Positions 41,219 to 53,933 of a stretch of DNA of 64,000 bases are shown piece after piece. Position numbers and translations under genes: made by a program. Origin of the DNA: Dirofilaria immitis (taxonomy: Eukaryota; Nematoda; Chromadorea; Rhabditida; Onchocercidae); assembly GCA_024305405.1 (NCBI GenBank), contig JAKNDB010000088.1:2994001-3058000 (forward strand). Reading direction: 5' to 3'. The notes under the pieces are model-generated. The model worked only from the letters and a program-made list of their open reading frames with translations, was not told the origin of the DNA and did not search any database. Within the stretch, counting starts at the first letter, position 1. Every line of letters begins with the position of its first letter.

Positions 41219-43296
41219 TTAATACCAGAATGACTGACGGGATGATGGTAGATTAACAGGCTGCGGGTACAGTCCACCTTTTGTAGGATATGGTATCCCC
41301 TGAAATTCGAACTTGGCTGCTGAGGATACTGCTGTTGCCGCAAAATCGCCAACAGCTTTTCAGATTTGATTTTTCTATAAAATAAAAGGAAACAATATGG
41401 ATGAAGTCATAACCACTGTTCAAATGATCATTTCGCGTATCTTTAACTAATAGATCCAAGCTTAAAGGGTGAAATAATAAACAAGATCCTTTCATGGGAT
41501 GTTAAAAGATTCCCTTACTGTGAAAATTTAAACTTATTTTAAGCAATTGCAAAAAATAAAAAATTGGAGAAAACTGAACCTCATATGGGCAAGAGTCTTC
41601 TTCTCAATGAATTCTTTCAGGAACTGGTCAACTTCTATTTCGCCATTTAAATATCGATCGGCGATCGCCTGAAATAAATATTCCAAAAAAAAAAAACACT
41701 ATTAAGAGACACCAGTATTCCGCGTTTCCGATAATGATTGCATTCTAGATATAATTGTATATCATTAGTCTCCTGAGGAACAATGCATCAAATGTCATAT
41801 TATCTTGATGCTTTATTTTTCAGCTTATCGATGGTTCACTGCAATCGGCAGTTGCTTTCAAAAAATTTAATAAATCGAAATCATTTATGTCTTATCAAAA
41901 TAGTCTTAGATTTTCCTTGTGTTTTCTTGTACACTTTTCTTGTGTTTGACGTTTTAATTCCAAATTGTTTACTAATAATATTTTACAATATTAATTAAAA
42001 ATAAAAATTGTGACCGTGCTTAAAATTATTTGTTCATTCGAAAATAATCTAATATTTGAAAAATAACTGAAGCTGAAATTGAAAAGTTTGAAATTAAGGA
42101 TTTTTATACATACACTGTGCTCACTCACTACGAAATATTATACATAGAACGCTTCTAAAAATTAATTGGTTTCAAATAATTTCAACAATATGTCAGTATG
42201 AAATTGTCTTGCTGATATAATAAAGTGAAAAAGCAGCTTTGACTGATTAAATATGAGCGAACAGATTTAAAAAAACCAAGCATTCAAAGGAGAAACCAAA
42301 TGCTGATAATCCTAAGCAGCAATTCATTCTATATCCCGAATTTACATAAGTCTGTGATCTGATGAACACCTATATTTAAATTTCATGTAAATCGATTAAC
42401 TTACTTCGCTTTCATCATCAGCAGTTTGTGCAGCAGCTTGTAACAAGGCGCTTGATGTGTCTAACGATCTTTCTTCTGATAAAGAATCTAAAAATGAGAT
42501 TATTTTTCATAACTTTTGGAATAGCCTTCTCTGTTGATCCTCTCAACCATTAAAGGAGGATAAAGAAAAAACTCACTATTTAAACATATAGTACTGTGGA
42601 ATGAAGTCATCCCTTTAGTTTATACCATTTTTGCTGAATAATAGTTAGATAACGGTTACATCAGTAGCTAATAAGCAATATATGGAACTTAATTACTTCT
42701 GAAATAAAAGAACTGGAAACTGTTAAGAACTCACTCAATTTTCCTTTAAGCCGTATTACTTCCTCTTTAACTTTAACCGCTTCTTCATAAGTATTTCGCA
42801 ACCGCCTTTTAGCCTCTTCAATTTTTGGTTCCTGTGATAAATTCCATTCCGCAAGCGATTTGTTTTGCACAAGACCCATTTCGCGCTCGGTAGGCAAAGT
42901 TCGGACCTAAAAAAATTGAGAAGATGGATTATAATGCAATACTAATTACCAATTTCAATAAAAGATTCAAGAAATGAAGACAGATGTTCTAGATAGGTGA
43001 AATAAGTAATACTACTTAATGCACCAAACCCTAGGAAGCCAATTTCATATTTGACACTCGCAGCGAGGAAGAAATAATTAAATCTAATTAGCTTGTGTTG
43101 AATATTAATAGAAGAAAAACTAAAAATAAAAATAATGAAAACAAACTTGTGATATATTATCAATGATATCATCAATTTTCTTCTCACCATCATTATCCAA
43201 TAGCTCTCCAATATGATCGTAATTCATATTTCTAACCGAAGTCATTGCTGCTGAGACACAGACATCTAGGAGAGATTCGTATGAAACGTCAACCAT
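41219..43296 (-). CDS. vps-37: ESCRT-I subunit VPS37
   Basis: Part of ESCRT-I, which sorts ubiquitinated membrane cargo into multivesicular bodies. Five exons join in phase: 43296-43147, 42906-42735, 42487-42405, 41668-41580 and 41374-41219. The Mod(r) domain is plain: YDHIGELLDNDGEKKIDDII, then LVQNKSLAEWNLSQEPKIEE and KRRLRNTYEEAVKVKEEV (coiled coil), SSALLQAAAQTADDESE, DRYLNGEIEVDQFLKEFIEK, and RKIKSEKLLAILRQQQ. In the last exon, one G added to the four-base run (41297-41300, C on the plus strand) changes the tail to a Pro-rich GIPYPTKGGLYPQPV, typical of the family. Without it the frame also stops nearby, so the last 28 residues are uncertain. The start is the ATG at 43296; family members often have little sequence before this domain. 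Confidence 0.9.
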
Positions 43297-44024
43297 CACA
43301 TGCAATCCGTAACTTAATAAGAAGTATTAATCATTAATTTGTTCGACTTTTTGCAAAAAGACGAAATGCGCAAATCCAAATGATTGCATGGGTGATGAAT
43401 TCAACAATCCTATTTGAAATTTTGAATAATTACAGCACTAACATCGAAAATACCAGAGGATAGTATTAAATACGGTGTCGAGAACGCACTGAGTTTTGAA
43501 GATACTCGAAAAGCATACAATATATCCAACATACCATTGTATACATAAAAATTGCCACTTAAAAACCATTTTGTCAATCACTTCAATACGATGATCACAA
43601 CTATTAGTAAAATGTTATGAGAGAGAGAAGTGCCCATTTCATGATAGACTTTACATAAGAACACAAAATGCATCATAATGACAAATCGAAAGAGGTATAA
43701 AGTTGAGAAACAATTCGCTAAAATAGGAATAAAAGTAAGCAATTCACATTTTTCAGAAAAAGAAAGAAAATAACTATTTTTAAGGAGAAAATGTTTAAAT
43801 AGGAGTAAAAGGAGAGTTCATTTCACTGGTTGTTTTTTAGCTATTTGTATTGAAGCCCATCAGGAGTTCAAGAGCAGTTTATGCAATATTGTGTTTCAAG
43901 TTATTTATAGTTAAGTTGCTGATTTAATGATGTGAAATTTATGCTGTTTATGGCTTTTCGAATTCTTACTTATGAATCTCCGTTCTTCAAAAGTAGTCTG
44001 GGAGTATATCAGCTTTTATTTTAG
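43297..44024. promoter_or_regulatory. divergent promoter region of vps-37 and ELP1
   Basis: A 728-bp gap between head-to-head genes. No coding exon is seen. The plus-strand acceptor TTTTATTTTAG abuts the ELP1 ATG at 44025, suggesting a trans-spliced leader joined directly to the start codon. Confidence 0.55.
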
Positions 44025-47000
44025 ATGCGGAATCTTAAAATCCGATCGACGGTAGTGCATAATACATGGTTATCAAATACGAAAAATGAAATCCAGCGGA
44101 ATGAAGCTCTTCCGATTTCCTCTCATCTAGTGGTAAATTTCAAAACGTGATTTTAAAAAATTAGAGAACAAGCAAAATTTGTATGTGAAGCAATGTAAAT
44201 ACATATGTGTGGTACAGAATACTATTTTTCACGATGTTTTTCTTTAGAAAAAATCGTTCAATTTTAGAAATTGAAGCGATATGTTTGAGTGTTGAAGATA
44301 GAATTTTCTGTGCTTGCTATGCTGGAATATGTGAGTTATCATCTGAAAAATTTGTAAGTTTACTGTATTTATTGCAGCTTCTTGGCTTCTTTATTTTTCT
44401 TTCCATGCATTTTTTGAAGGAATGGTGAAAAAATGTTGAAATATTCAGAACTTTGATATGTTAAATAAACTAAATTATGTTGATTGCAGTAGATGACTAA
44501 TTTAGCATTCGTGGAACTTACTTTTAAACGGTTGTGATCGGTATGAAATGATCGATTTTCAATTTTTATCTTATCAAACTTTGATCATGATACAACTTAT
44601 GGGATTGTCTGTTTCGTATAACTTTTGGAATTATAAGTATTTTCCGTAATTTAATGCTCTGTAATATTTATATTATCTAGTAGAACATGAAATAGTGGAG
44701 CCAATGCTGAAGAAATGAGATCCTTTTAATTTAAATTTCTTTTTTAGCATCTAGTCGAATGGATAAAGCAACGTAATGGTGCCAAAATCATTTCATTCGA
44801 TTATCTCAATGACGAATACGTCTTATGTGCTGTGCTCTCGTCAGGAGCTGTACTGATTGTAGATTATGAAAGTGAAACTGTTGGTATTTTTGTCAATATT
44901 TTTTTCTAATCATGTTCGTCCAAAGAATGAGTATTCTAAGGGCACTCCTTTATTTTCTGCTTTTGATCTTAGGTTTATAGAGGAATATGTATCTATCGAC
45001 ACTTCATATTTTCAGTTTTTTTTTCTGGTAGTAATGAGATATTCTTTTATTATCGAAGATTTTTATGACTGATACTTGAAAAACAATTAGCATTTTAGGT
45101 TGAACGATTTGATATAACACCATCTGAAATCTGTTCCGCAAGATGGGCTCCTGACTTCCACGTTTTGTTGCTTGCATCTTCGGAGATGTTGTATTTTGTT
45201 ACACGTCAGTTTGACATTCTGAATGTACAACCGCTCAAATCATCGAAGTCTGGCAGAGGTAGTGCAGTGTCTAATTTTTCATAAAATTTTAGTACTACTA
45301 TGTATTCAAAGGTACTAAGTATTTGTTAAATTTTTCTGGAATTTGAATTTAAAAGGAAGTTTGAGCTATCAGTGAGCTGATATATTTCGTATCTACTATG
45401 ATGCATTTATTAATGAAAGCATCTTTTATGGAGTACTGGTGTTACTAATTAGTTTTTGTAGCATATTTTTTTATAATTAAATGATTCTGATGTAGTAGTT
45501 ATTTGTAGAGGAATTGATGACGGTTGGTTGGGGTTCTAAAAAACGCAATTTCAAGGCATCGCAGCGAGGAAACAGTTCGGGAAGGTATAATTTCTGTTAA
45601 AGAAGCAAAACTTTTGTGAAACTTTTGACTTTTTAATATTGCATCATTAAGTTCCAAAGATCTCTTAATTTCAATTATTTCGATATAAAATATTTTAGGC
45701 TGGTATGGAACAACAGTCTACCACTGTGGATGAATATGATCAGCGTAGGATATTGTTGGCGTGGAACGGTGATGCCAATTACGTGGCTGTTAGTTATGTA
45801 GATAATGAAACTAATTCCCGGCGATTTTGTGTTTTCGATCATGAAAGCGAACTTATTAGTCATCTGGAGCAAGTTAGCAATGTTGAAGAAACGCTGGCTT
45901 ATAGGTGAAAATTATTTTTGTTCTGAGTATTACGCTGACATCTTTTTCCATGTTTTTACAGTTTATTATAATTTTTCAGAATATTTGCTAATGATTTATT
46001 CTTTTGGTTATAAGTTTCATAGTTTTGTATATTAATATTAATGTTATTAGTAATGAATAACAAATCCAGAAGTTAGTAATGATTTTCAAAGAGTAAATTA
46101 AAAAAATTGATGATGAAAATATTAATAAAATTATTTAAACAATGTAGAACCTTATAATTTATTTTTATTCGCTGATAATCCTGACTTGCTGTTTTGTAAA
46201 TGCTTATCAGTGCTGCATTTTTTTAATATTTTTAGTTTCTCTATATAATAAAGCGGTTTTCCATTCAGGCCCACGGGAAACCTTATTGCAGCAAGTCGGT
46301 GTGATGATGATAAACGTGAGATAATTTTTACGAACGTAACGGACAAAGGCGATCGAAATTTGTTTCTGGACCACATAAAGGAACAATAGTTAATTGGATA
46401 GGTTGGAACACAGATGGGAATATCCTCTGTGTACAAACCAAGAATTCAGCAGGAACTGCTGAAGAAGAAGAGTATAGCATTGCTATAAAAAAATAAAATC
46501 TTCAGATTTTTAAAAGAAAAAAATTTATAAATATTTTTGGATAAGACTTTTACTTTAGTGAGTTTTTGGTGCGTCAGTAATTATGATTGGATGCTAAAGT
46601 ATCGCATAATGGTTATTAATGGGTTTTTATTCGTTTGTTGGCATGAAAGTAATCCTAATCAATTTTGCTATATTACGCAAAATGGTCGTGCTATTTTTAT
46701 TGAGTTTGATTTCATATACAATTTTTGTGATGGAATTGTTTTGTCGATAGCAGGATGTAAGTTGTTTATTTCGAAATGTTACTCAGAAAAATTATATCTT
46801 TGGAGAATAACAAATTTTTGAAATAATAAATTGAGAAAAAATGATGTGGTAAGAAACGTCTATTGATTAATCCGTAGTTTCGACTGGTCAATTTTTTCTT
46901 TCTGCAGTTTTAAATCATATTTCATTCTGTGAAGCTAAAGCTGACATCCGGTGTTAAAACACGTTCGGATGTAATTCATATGTAGTAGAAATATTAATAA

Positions 47001-50000
47001 GCATTAACATTTGACAATATCAACACACGATTGAGAATACATATTTCATTGACAATAAGACTTACATCATAATATATTTATGCAAAAGATAGTTCTTTCT
47101 CATTAAATGGAACACTAAGTAAAGGATTTTTAATTCGCTTTTAAGATTAGTTTCCAGCTAATGTACGTGTAACAAATCTGAAAACAGCGCCAATTCCACC
47201 ACCAATGTGCCACTATGAACTTATTTTTCCAAACACTGTTTGTGAAGTTGTACAATACAACGATGTTGCAGCTTTTCTACTTGCTGATCATTCGCTTTTT
47301 GCATGTATGATTTTGTTTCAAATTCTCGAAGTAGTGGAAAAATTTTTGTTCGTAAAACAGTTCTGGAATATTCCTTATATTAGCAAAATATATATACTTT
47401 ATTTTTTTATCACTAGTTTATCAAGCAAACTTAGATATCGCCATTATCATAGCGCTTTTAGTTTGGCGAGAATATACATTAAAAATGCGCTTAATTCTCG
47501 CCTAAAGAAAACTTCTGTATATTTCTTTCTGATTATTATGTTTAACTTTATGGATTACTGTTTTGCAGACAAACTTCGAGAAGGAAAATTCGAAAAATAT
47601 GCTGAATATGGCACTATCGATTTGCCGGAGAACTGCATTTGTTACAATCTTTATCTGAATGATTTTGACCAACTTTCTGCCATTGTTGTTTCTTCTCGAT
47701 ATAATTTATATAGTTTAAATTTAAAATGAATCACAGAGGAAGGTAATTGCTTGACAATAATATACGCATCTAATATTCTAGGTCTGAATTTGTCAAACAT
47801 ATTCTAAAATGATAGAATATTTGGTATCTTTCCCTAATTTCGTATTATTCGAATGTGATTCTGTATGTGACTGACTATTTTTGTAATTGTTTTAAAGTTG
47901 TTACGTAGTGTTGTGATTTTGCAGTCAATAGCAATTATACATACCAGACAGTTTTTGGGCGTAAGTTTTCAAATTTTTCTAAAATCAGATTTGTTTATTA
48001 GCCGATCGCGAATTTTTATGAAAATTCCAGAAATATGCTCAACTTTATAAGAATTTGGATGCAGTCTTCTTTTATTCCACTGTCTTATGTTCTATTTTTT
48101 TTAGCATTTGTTTGTATTCTATGGAAAAACCATTCATTTGGCATAGCTGCGTTTCCAATGGTTATATAATACAAAGGGTTGATGGAGAATGGTTTTCGTT
48201 GACAAAGGACGAAGATAAGGAAAATTATTATCTAAAAACACAAAAGCTTTTCGGGACAGGATCAGCATTGCATTGTTGTTATTATTCACCGACTAAAGTA
48301 TGTTATTTTAAAGATTTAAAAAATCGTATATTTTTTCTGAATGATTTCATTTCTTGATTTTTTCGATCATACCATCTCTTTTGCTATCTTTATTTTCAAG
48401 AAATTTACAAGTTGCAGATTGAAGACATTGCATTAACTTTATACTTTATTAACAATTGCCGGACAACTATATTATGGGCATTTTAATTTAAATGTAGAAG
48501 AAAAATATTTAATTTTAAGGATAGCATTTTTGGAATCAACAAAACGAGGGATTTGATTGTGAATTCCCGATCAGTTTTGAAAAATATTGGATCATATACA
48601 GTGGATCAGGATTATTTGTTAACCATAACATTTGTTTCGTGTTTAAATTCATCAAAATTACAAGTCGTTGAATTAAAGGATATTTTAACAATTGATAATA
48701 AAATAAGCTATAAAACTAGTCGAACTGTTGAAAGAGGTGCAATGTTAATTGGACATGAAGTTGGTGGTACTCGGATTTGGTTGCAAATGCCTCGGGGTCA
48801 GAATTGTTTTATTGCATTCTGGAAATCTATAAGACTTTTTTAGTAATTGCCTTAACATACTTGTTCTCTTACACTTTTTTGAAAATTCAGAATTTTTAAG
48901 AATTTGAAACATTTCTTTCTTCTCAACCTATTGAAGTATTTCAGGTAATTTGGAAACAATATATCTACAAGAATTGCTGTTGAAGAAATTGAAAGAATTA
49001 TTAAATAACTTGCTTTTCAAGGATGCGGCCATCATAATGAAGAAGCATCGTATTGACATGAATCTCTTTTATGATCATAATCCAGAGGTTAGTTATTGTG
49101 CGAAGCCATATAATAAAATCAAGATTCATCGTTAAAGATATCATTAATATTCACGCTTAAAGAAAATGCTGCACTTATAGAGTTGGAAGTGTCGAAGAAT
49201 TTGTTACGTATTAGAGTGGCATTTGAAAATGCTGAGCAAGAACCTTGAACAATTTTTATCTACCATGTTCATTGTTATGTTCGAAATTTTGCTTAATTTA
49301 TTTTCCTAATTTAGTTTTTCATGAAGCACATTGGGCAATTTGTCGAAGATATAGGCTCTGCTGAATTATTGAACTTATTCATAGCAAGTTTGAATAATGA
49401 TAATGTTCCGACCGATGCTTATCTCGGAAACTATATCAATAACAGTCATGCAAAATTTGATAAAAGAGCAGAAAAAATGGGAAAACTAAGGTTGTGTTGC
49501 CAAATCTTTTTATTTCTTGAAGAAGTTTAAGAGATAAATTAGCGATGTTATTCCGTTGTTCAGAAATTGAATTAAGTTAGTCTTTCATCTCCCGCAATTA
49601 TCATTTTAGTTTAATTTTACTTGTATTGGATAGTGATTACGGACTAAATTAAGAGTCAAAACAAGTCAAAAATAAAACGTAGATCAATGAAAATGAAACG
49701 TTCTAATTTTTACTTACATTGAATATTTAGTATTCGTTAAGGTCCAAAATGTTTGCACCGCCATTCGGGAGTATATTTTGAGTCTCGATGATGCTCATAT
49801 TACTGATTTATATACAACTGTTATATCGACGTATTTGAAAGAACAACCTCCACAGATCTCTAAAGCTCTATCAGCATTGCGAGAACGATCTTTGAAATGT
49901 AAAAAAAAAAGTATTTTTAATACATTGGCAGGAAACTCCGTTCCAGAAAAACTCCAAAATTGAATTAGAACTTAGTTCATTTGGAAAAACTAATTATTTT

Positions 50001-53000
50001 GGAATTAAGTGCTGAAAGATATAATTAAATTAAACTTAATTCTTGAGAATCCAGTGTTCTGTTTTCTTCTATTCCTTCGAACAGAAAATTAGAACTTACT
50101 TTTTTCTGTTTCGTTATTTTGTTTAAAGTCCTTTCGATCCGTCAAGTAAATTAGAAACAATTTCTAACTATAATAGGATCACATTTTTCATTAAGTTTGT
50201 CTTTTTTAGTATCTAATGGAATGATATTGGAAAAAGAATGGATTGCTTATATATCTTTGCTTGCTCCTAATGAAAATCTATTCAGTTTAGCATTATCAAC
50301 CTATGATTTAAGTTTGGCACATGCTGTTGCACAAAATTCTCAAATGGTAAAAGTTTAGTGTTGCCTATTACTCTCAGAAAATTCCATTGTGTAGATTTCA
50401 TTGAAATATTATAAATTAGTTTTACCTTGCTTACTAATATTTCATTTTATATATTTGCTTCATTCATTTTTAGGATCCAAAAGAATATTTACCATTGATA
50501 GCGAATTTTCAAGCCCAGTTCCTCTTTCTTATCAAAAGTATAAAATCGACATTCATTTGGGATTGTTCCAACGAGCTGTTCGAAATTTGTCAGAATTAGA
50601 TGATCATTGGAATGAAGCTGTTGAAATAATCAAACGGCAGAATTTATATGCGGAAGCTCTGGCAATATATCGGGGAAAGAAAACCTATCTGGTATATATT
50701 TTTAAAATTTTGTTTTGGCAAAGCCGTTTACAAAAACTGGTAATTCATGTTGTTGAGAGAGCGAGAAAAGGATGATCCAGATAATTTGATGCATTTGTGA
50801 AAGAACTTAAATGTGTGTTTTCATTTTGAACTTGAATGAATGAATTCTGTTACCATTGTTTCCTGATATATTGCCATGTCAGATTCATGATTTATAATTT
50901 TGATATTTTACTGTGACTGATTGCTTTTTAATGGAATTGAGGACTCTTTTATGAAATCAAAATATACTAATTAACTCATTTAGAAATCATGCTGATAAGA
51001 ATTATTGGTAATTTAGAAAGCGTGCGAGTTATGCGCCACTCACTTAATGAATAAACGATGCTTTGAAGAAGCTGCATTGTTGTTTAAACGCGCAAATAAT
51101 GTAGTTCTGGCATTGCAATGCTATAAGAGTGTTCAAAACTGGAAAGGGGTTATAGAATGTGGGCGGATCATGAATATGGAGAAGGAAATGTTGGACGATT
51201 TGCTTCAAAAGATGATTCCACATTTTGAGAACAAGAGGAACTTTATGAATATTGCCGAAATCTTATCATTTATTGATAAAGAGGTATGACGAAATAATTC
51301 AGCTTGATAATGTCATTAGTGCTGTCAATTGTCAAATTCAACAAATAATGATATAGTTTGTGAAACTACTACTTAGTTTTATGAATCAAGATGCTCAGGT
51401 AATGGACAAATCGTTTCGTAGCAGAGTCAGAGAGAATCCATTTCGTGTGGTCCTTATTAGGAAATTGAATGTGAAAGAGAAAAGCATAGAAAAAATTTTA
51501 TTCTTTTTCAGTCTAACAAGATGCAAGTAGTAGAATATTACTGTAAAGCAGATGCCTGGGATTTTGCCATGAATCTTGCTTTTGGGAATGAAGGTAATTT
51601 TTTTCAAAATACTATGCCAATATTCTAAAACATATTTATATATGCATAAATATTTAATACATATTTATATTTGCAATATTTTATATATACAGTGTTTCGC
51701 GTCAACCATATAAAGCATCCATCTTTACAAAACTTTAAGGAACAGCAAAAGAAAAATTCACTAGACCGACATTATAGTAAATCCCGACATTAACTCCAAC
51801 AAGTAAAACACATCAATTATCAACATTGATATATATATATCGGTATGAGCTAAGCAGTATTTTGATATTAGCATTATTATTTTATGCAGAGTTAACAGAA
51901 ATTGTTTCTAAAATGGCTTCCATTCGTTGCGAACAAATTTTGCAAGCCACAGAAAATTGGAAAAACTTATTGGAACAATATTGCTGTCGTTTGGAATTAG
52001 TACGGCAAAATAAAAAAATCACTGGAAGCAGCTATCAAGCGATTCGAAGATCAAGATCTATCAACAGCGGAAGTAGATTTCTCTTGTTATTTTTGAAATT
52101 AATTTGTAAGGTGACGTAAATATTTTGATGAAATTATTTAGACGCTATCACTATCTATTCTTATTTAATATTTTCATATATCTGATTTGAGTCAAATAGT
52201 AGTTTATTTCTAGGCAACTTGAAATTCATATTTTAATTTAAAATTTTTGAAAAACTCAAATGGCTTTCACAATAAAAATAAAATTTTATTTAGGTTTTCA
52301 GTGAAACATCCACTACCGTGAGTGATATGTCGAAGATTTCAGCAACTTCTGCAGTTTCAGCTCGTCGCCGAAAACACGTTGAAAAGTGAGTGACTCGAAC
52401 TAGTAGACGGTTGAGTACGAGTTGATATATCATGCAATTTTCTGCATACCTTATACATGTAAATGATATAAAAAATTATTCGTTTTAGAAAAATTTTAAA
52501 TGCACATTCTTTACACTAAGATTCAGTAAATAGCTCCTATCGTTCAGTTTTCATTCACTGCAGGAATGACTTAAGTAAAATTTTTGCGTTCCTGGTAATT
52601 TATATCATGATCACAGAGCTGTCGGTCTTCCAAACCATTTTTATTATCGATCAATAGAGGATTATTGTGCCATCTGAGTTCTGTGATCTCGAATGCTATT
52701 ATTAATGACATTAATATCGTTTACGAAAATTTTTCTATGCTGTTACAGGAAGAAAAAAAACTGAAAGAAGGTACGCAATATGAAGATGCAGCGCTTTTGA
52801 ATGCTTTGAAAGACACTGTTCTACTTATCGATTCTCAGCAAGGTATTTTTCAAATATTATGCCTTTTAATCATATGACCTGTATCTACTACTTTAGTTTT
52901 AGGAAATAAATTGAATAATCTCAATTATGTTTTAATGAATCTTTTATACTACATTTTGCCTGTCATCATGTTTTGTCGAATTCTGAGCAATTTATCAGTT

Positions 53001-53552
53001 ATTACATGCCTTCCTTTTTCAGATGAACTAATCCTCTTATTACCCACGCTAGTCGCTATTGATGCTATTGAAGAAGCACGAGCCTTGCAAAATCAGTTCC
53101 TTACCTTGTTAAAACTTGCTCATAAAATAATCGGAACAGCTTGGCCAGCTTATCTTTCTCCACATATGATACCAGGACCCCTACGGGAGATTGTGCGTTA
53201 AATTCAAGAATTCTTTAGGCTTATTTTTGAATTTATGGAATGCCACAACCTTATTTTAACTCTCATATTTTTACGCTTTTTTAGTATCGTGATGAGAGTG
53301 GTGTTATCAGGTTCCCGGAAGAAAACAATATGCCAAATAGGATACCGTTTGGTGAGTGTGAAATCATTTGTATGGTCAATACGTAGGACACATCCTTTCT
53401 TATGAGTTTGAGATGAACTTCGGTAAGTAGTTCACATATTTGAATTAAGAATAAAATACGCAGAAGAAAAGGAAACACGTCCGTTTTCAGAATCGGAATT
53501 GATGCGACCGCAAATTAGGAATGTTCTATGGCAGCTTGAAATTTGTTCTTGA
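44025..53552 (+). CDS. elpc-1: Elongator complex protein 1 (ELP1/IKAP)
   Basis: Scaffold of the six-subunit Elongator complex, which adds carboxymethyl-type groups to wobble uridines of tRNAs. The ATG at 44025 gives MRNLKIRST, matching the family start. WD-repeat exons follow: 44248-44353, 44748-44879, 45099-45258, 45509-45584 (TVGWGSKKTQF once repaired) and 45703 on (RRILLAWNGDANYVAVSYVD). Then come IPPPMCHYELIFPN (47200), VERGAMLIGHEVGGTRIWLQ and MPRG (48740), KKHRIDMNLFYDHNP (49050), DPKEYLPLIANFQ (50474), the TPR-like NKRCFEEAALLFKRANNVVL (51047), FSETSTTVSDMS (52300), LKEGTQYEDAALLNALKD and a C-terminus ...RNVLWQLEICS. Frame breaks at 44248-44253 and 52012-52018 (one A extra) and at 45538-45543, 46325-46329 and about 50519-50522 (one base short) each repair to family text. 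The exon boundaries around 46440-46900 and 47740-48550 are unresolved. Confidence 0.93.
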
Positions 53553-53933
53553 GTCTTTTACTGTTTTCAATATGTTAAAAAGGAGCGTTTGTTGCTTTTT
53601 ATACGCCAAAATAAATAAACATAAATATGAATACAATACATATCATTGTTAGGAACAAGATCAAGTCGGGGCAGGGAGGGCTTGAAATTTATTACTCGAC
53701 CAAAATCTATATTGAATTGTCACATCATTTATATCTGATACAATTCCCGTTTCTATAAAGCAATAGGTCTGGCACCTTCATTGAATTCCGACTGTGATGC
53801 AATAGTCTATATAAATATGATGGTAGCCCATGAACATTCATTTCTAAATGCTCTCTGAATCTGTTAGACAAAAACCAGTTTTCTTTAAGTTTTTTTAACA
53901 AAGTGAGGAGGCAATGACAGTGGCGACTATCAC

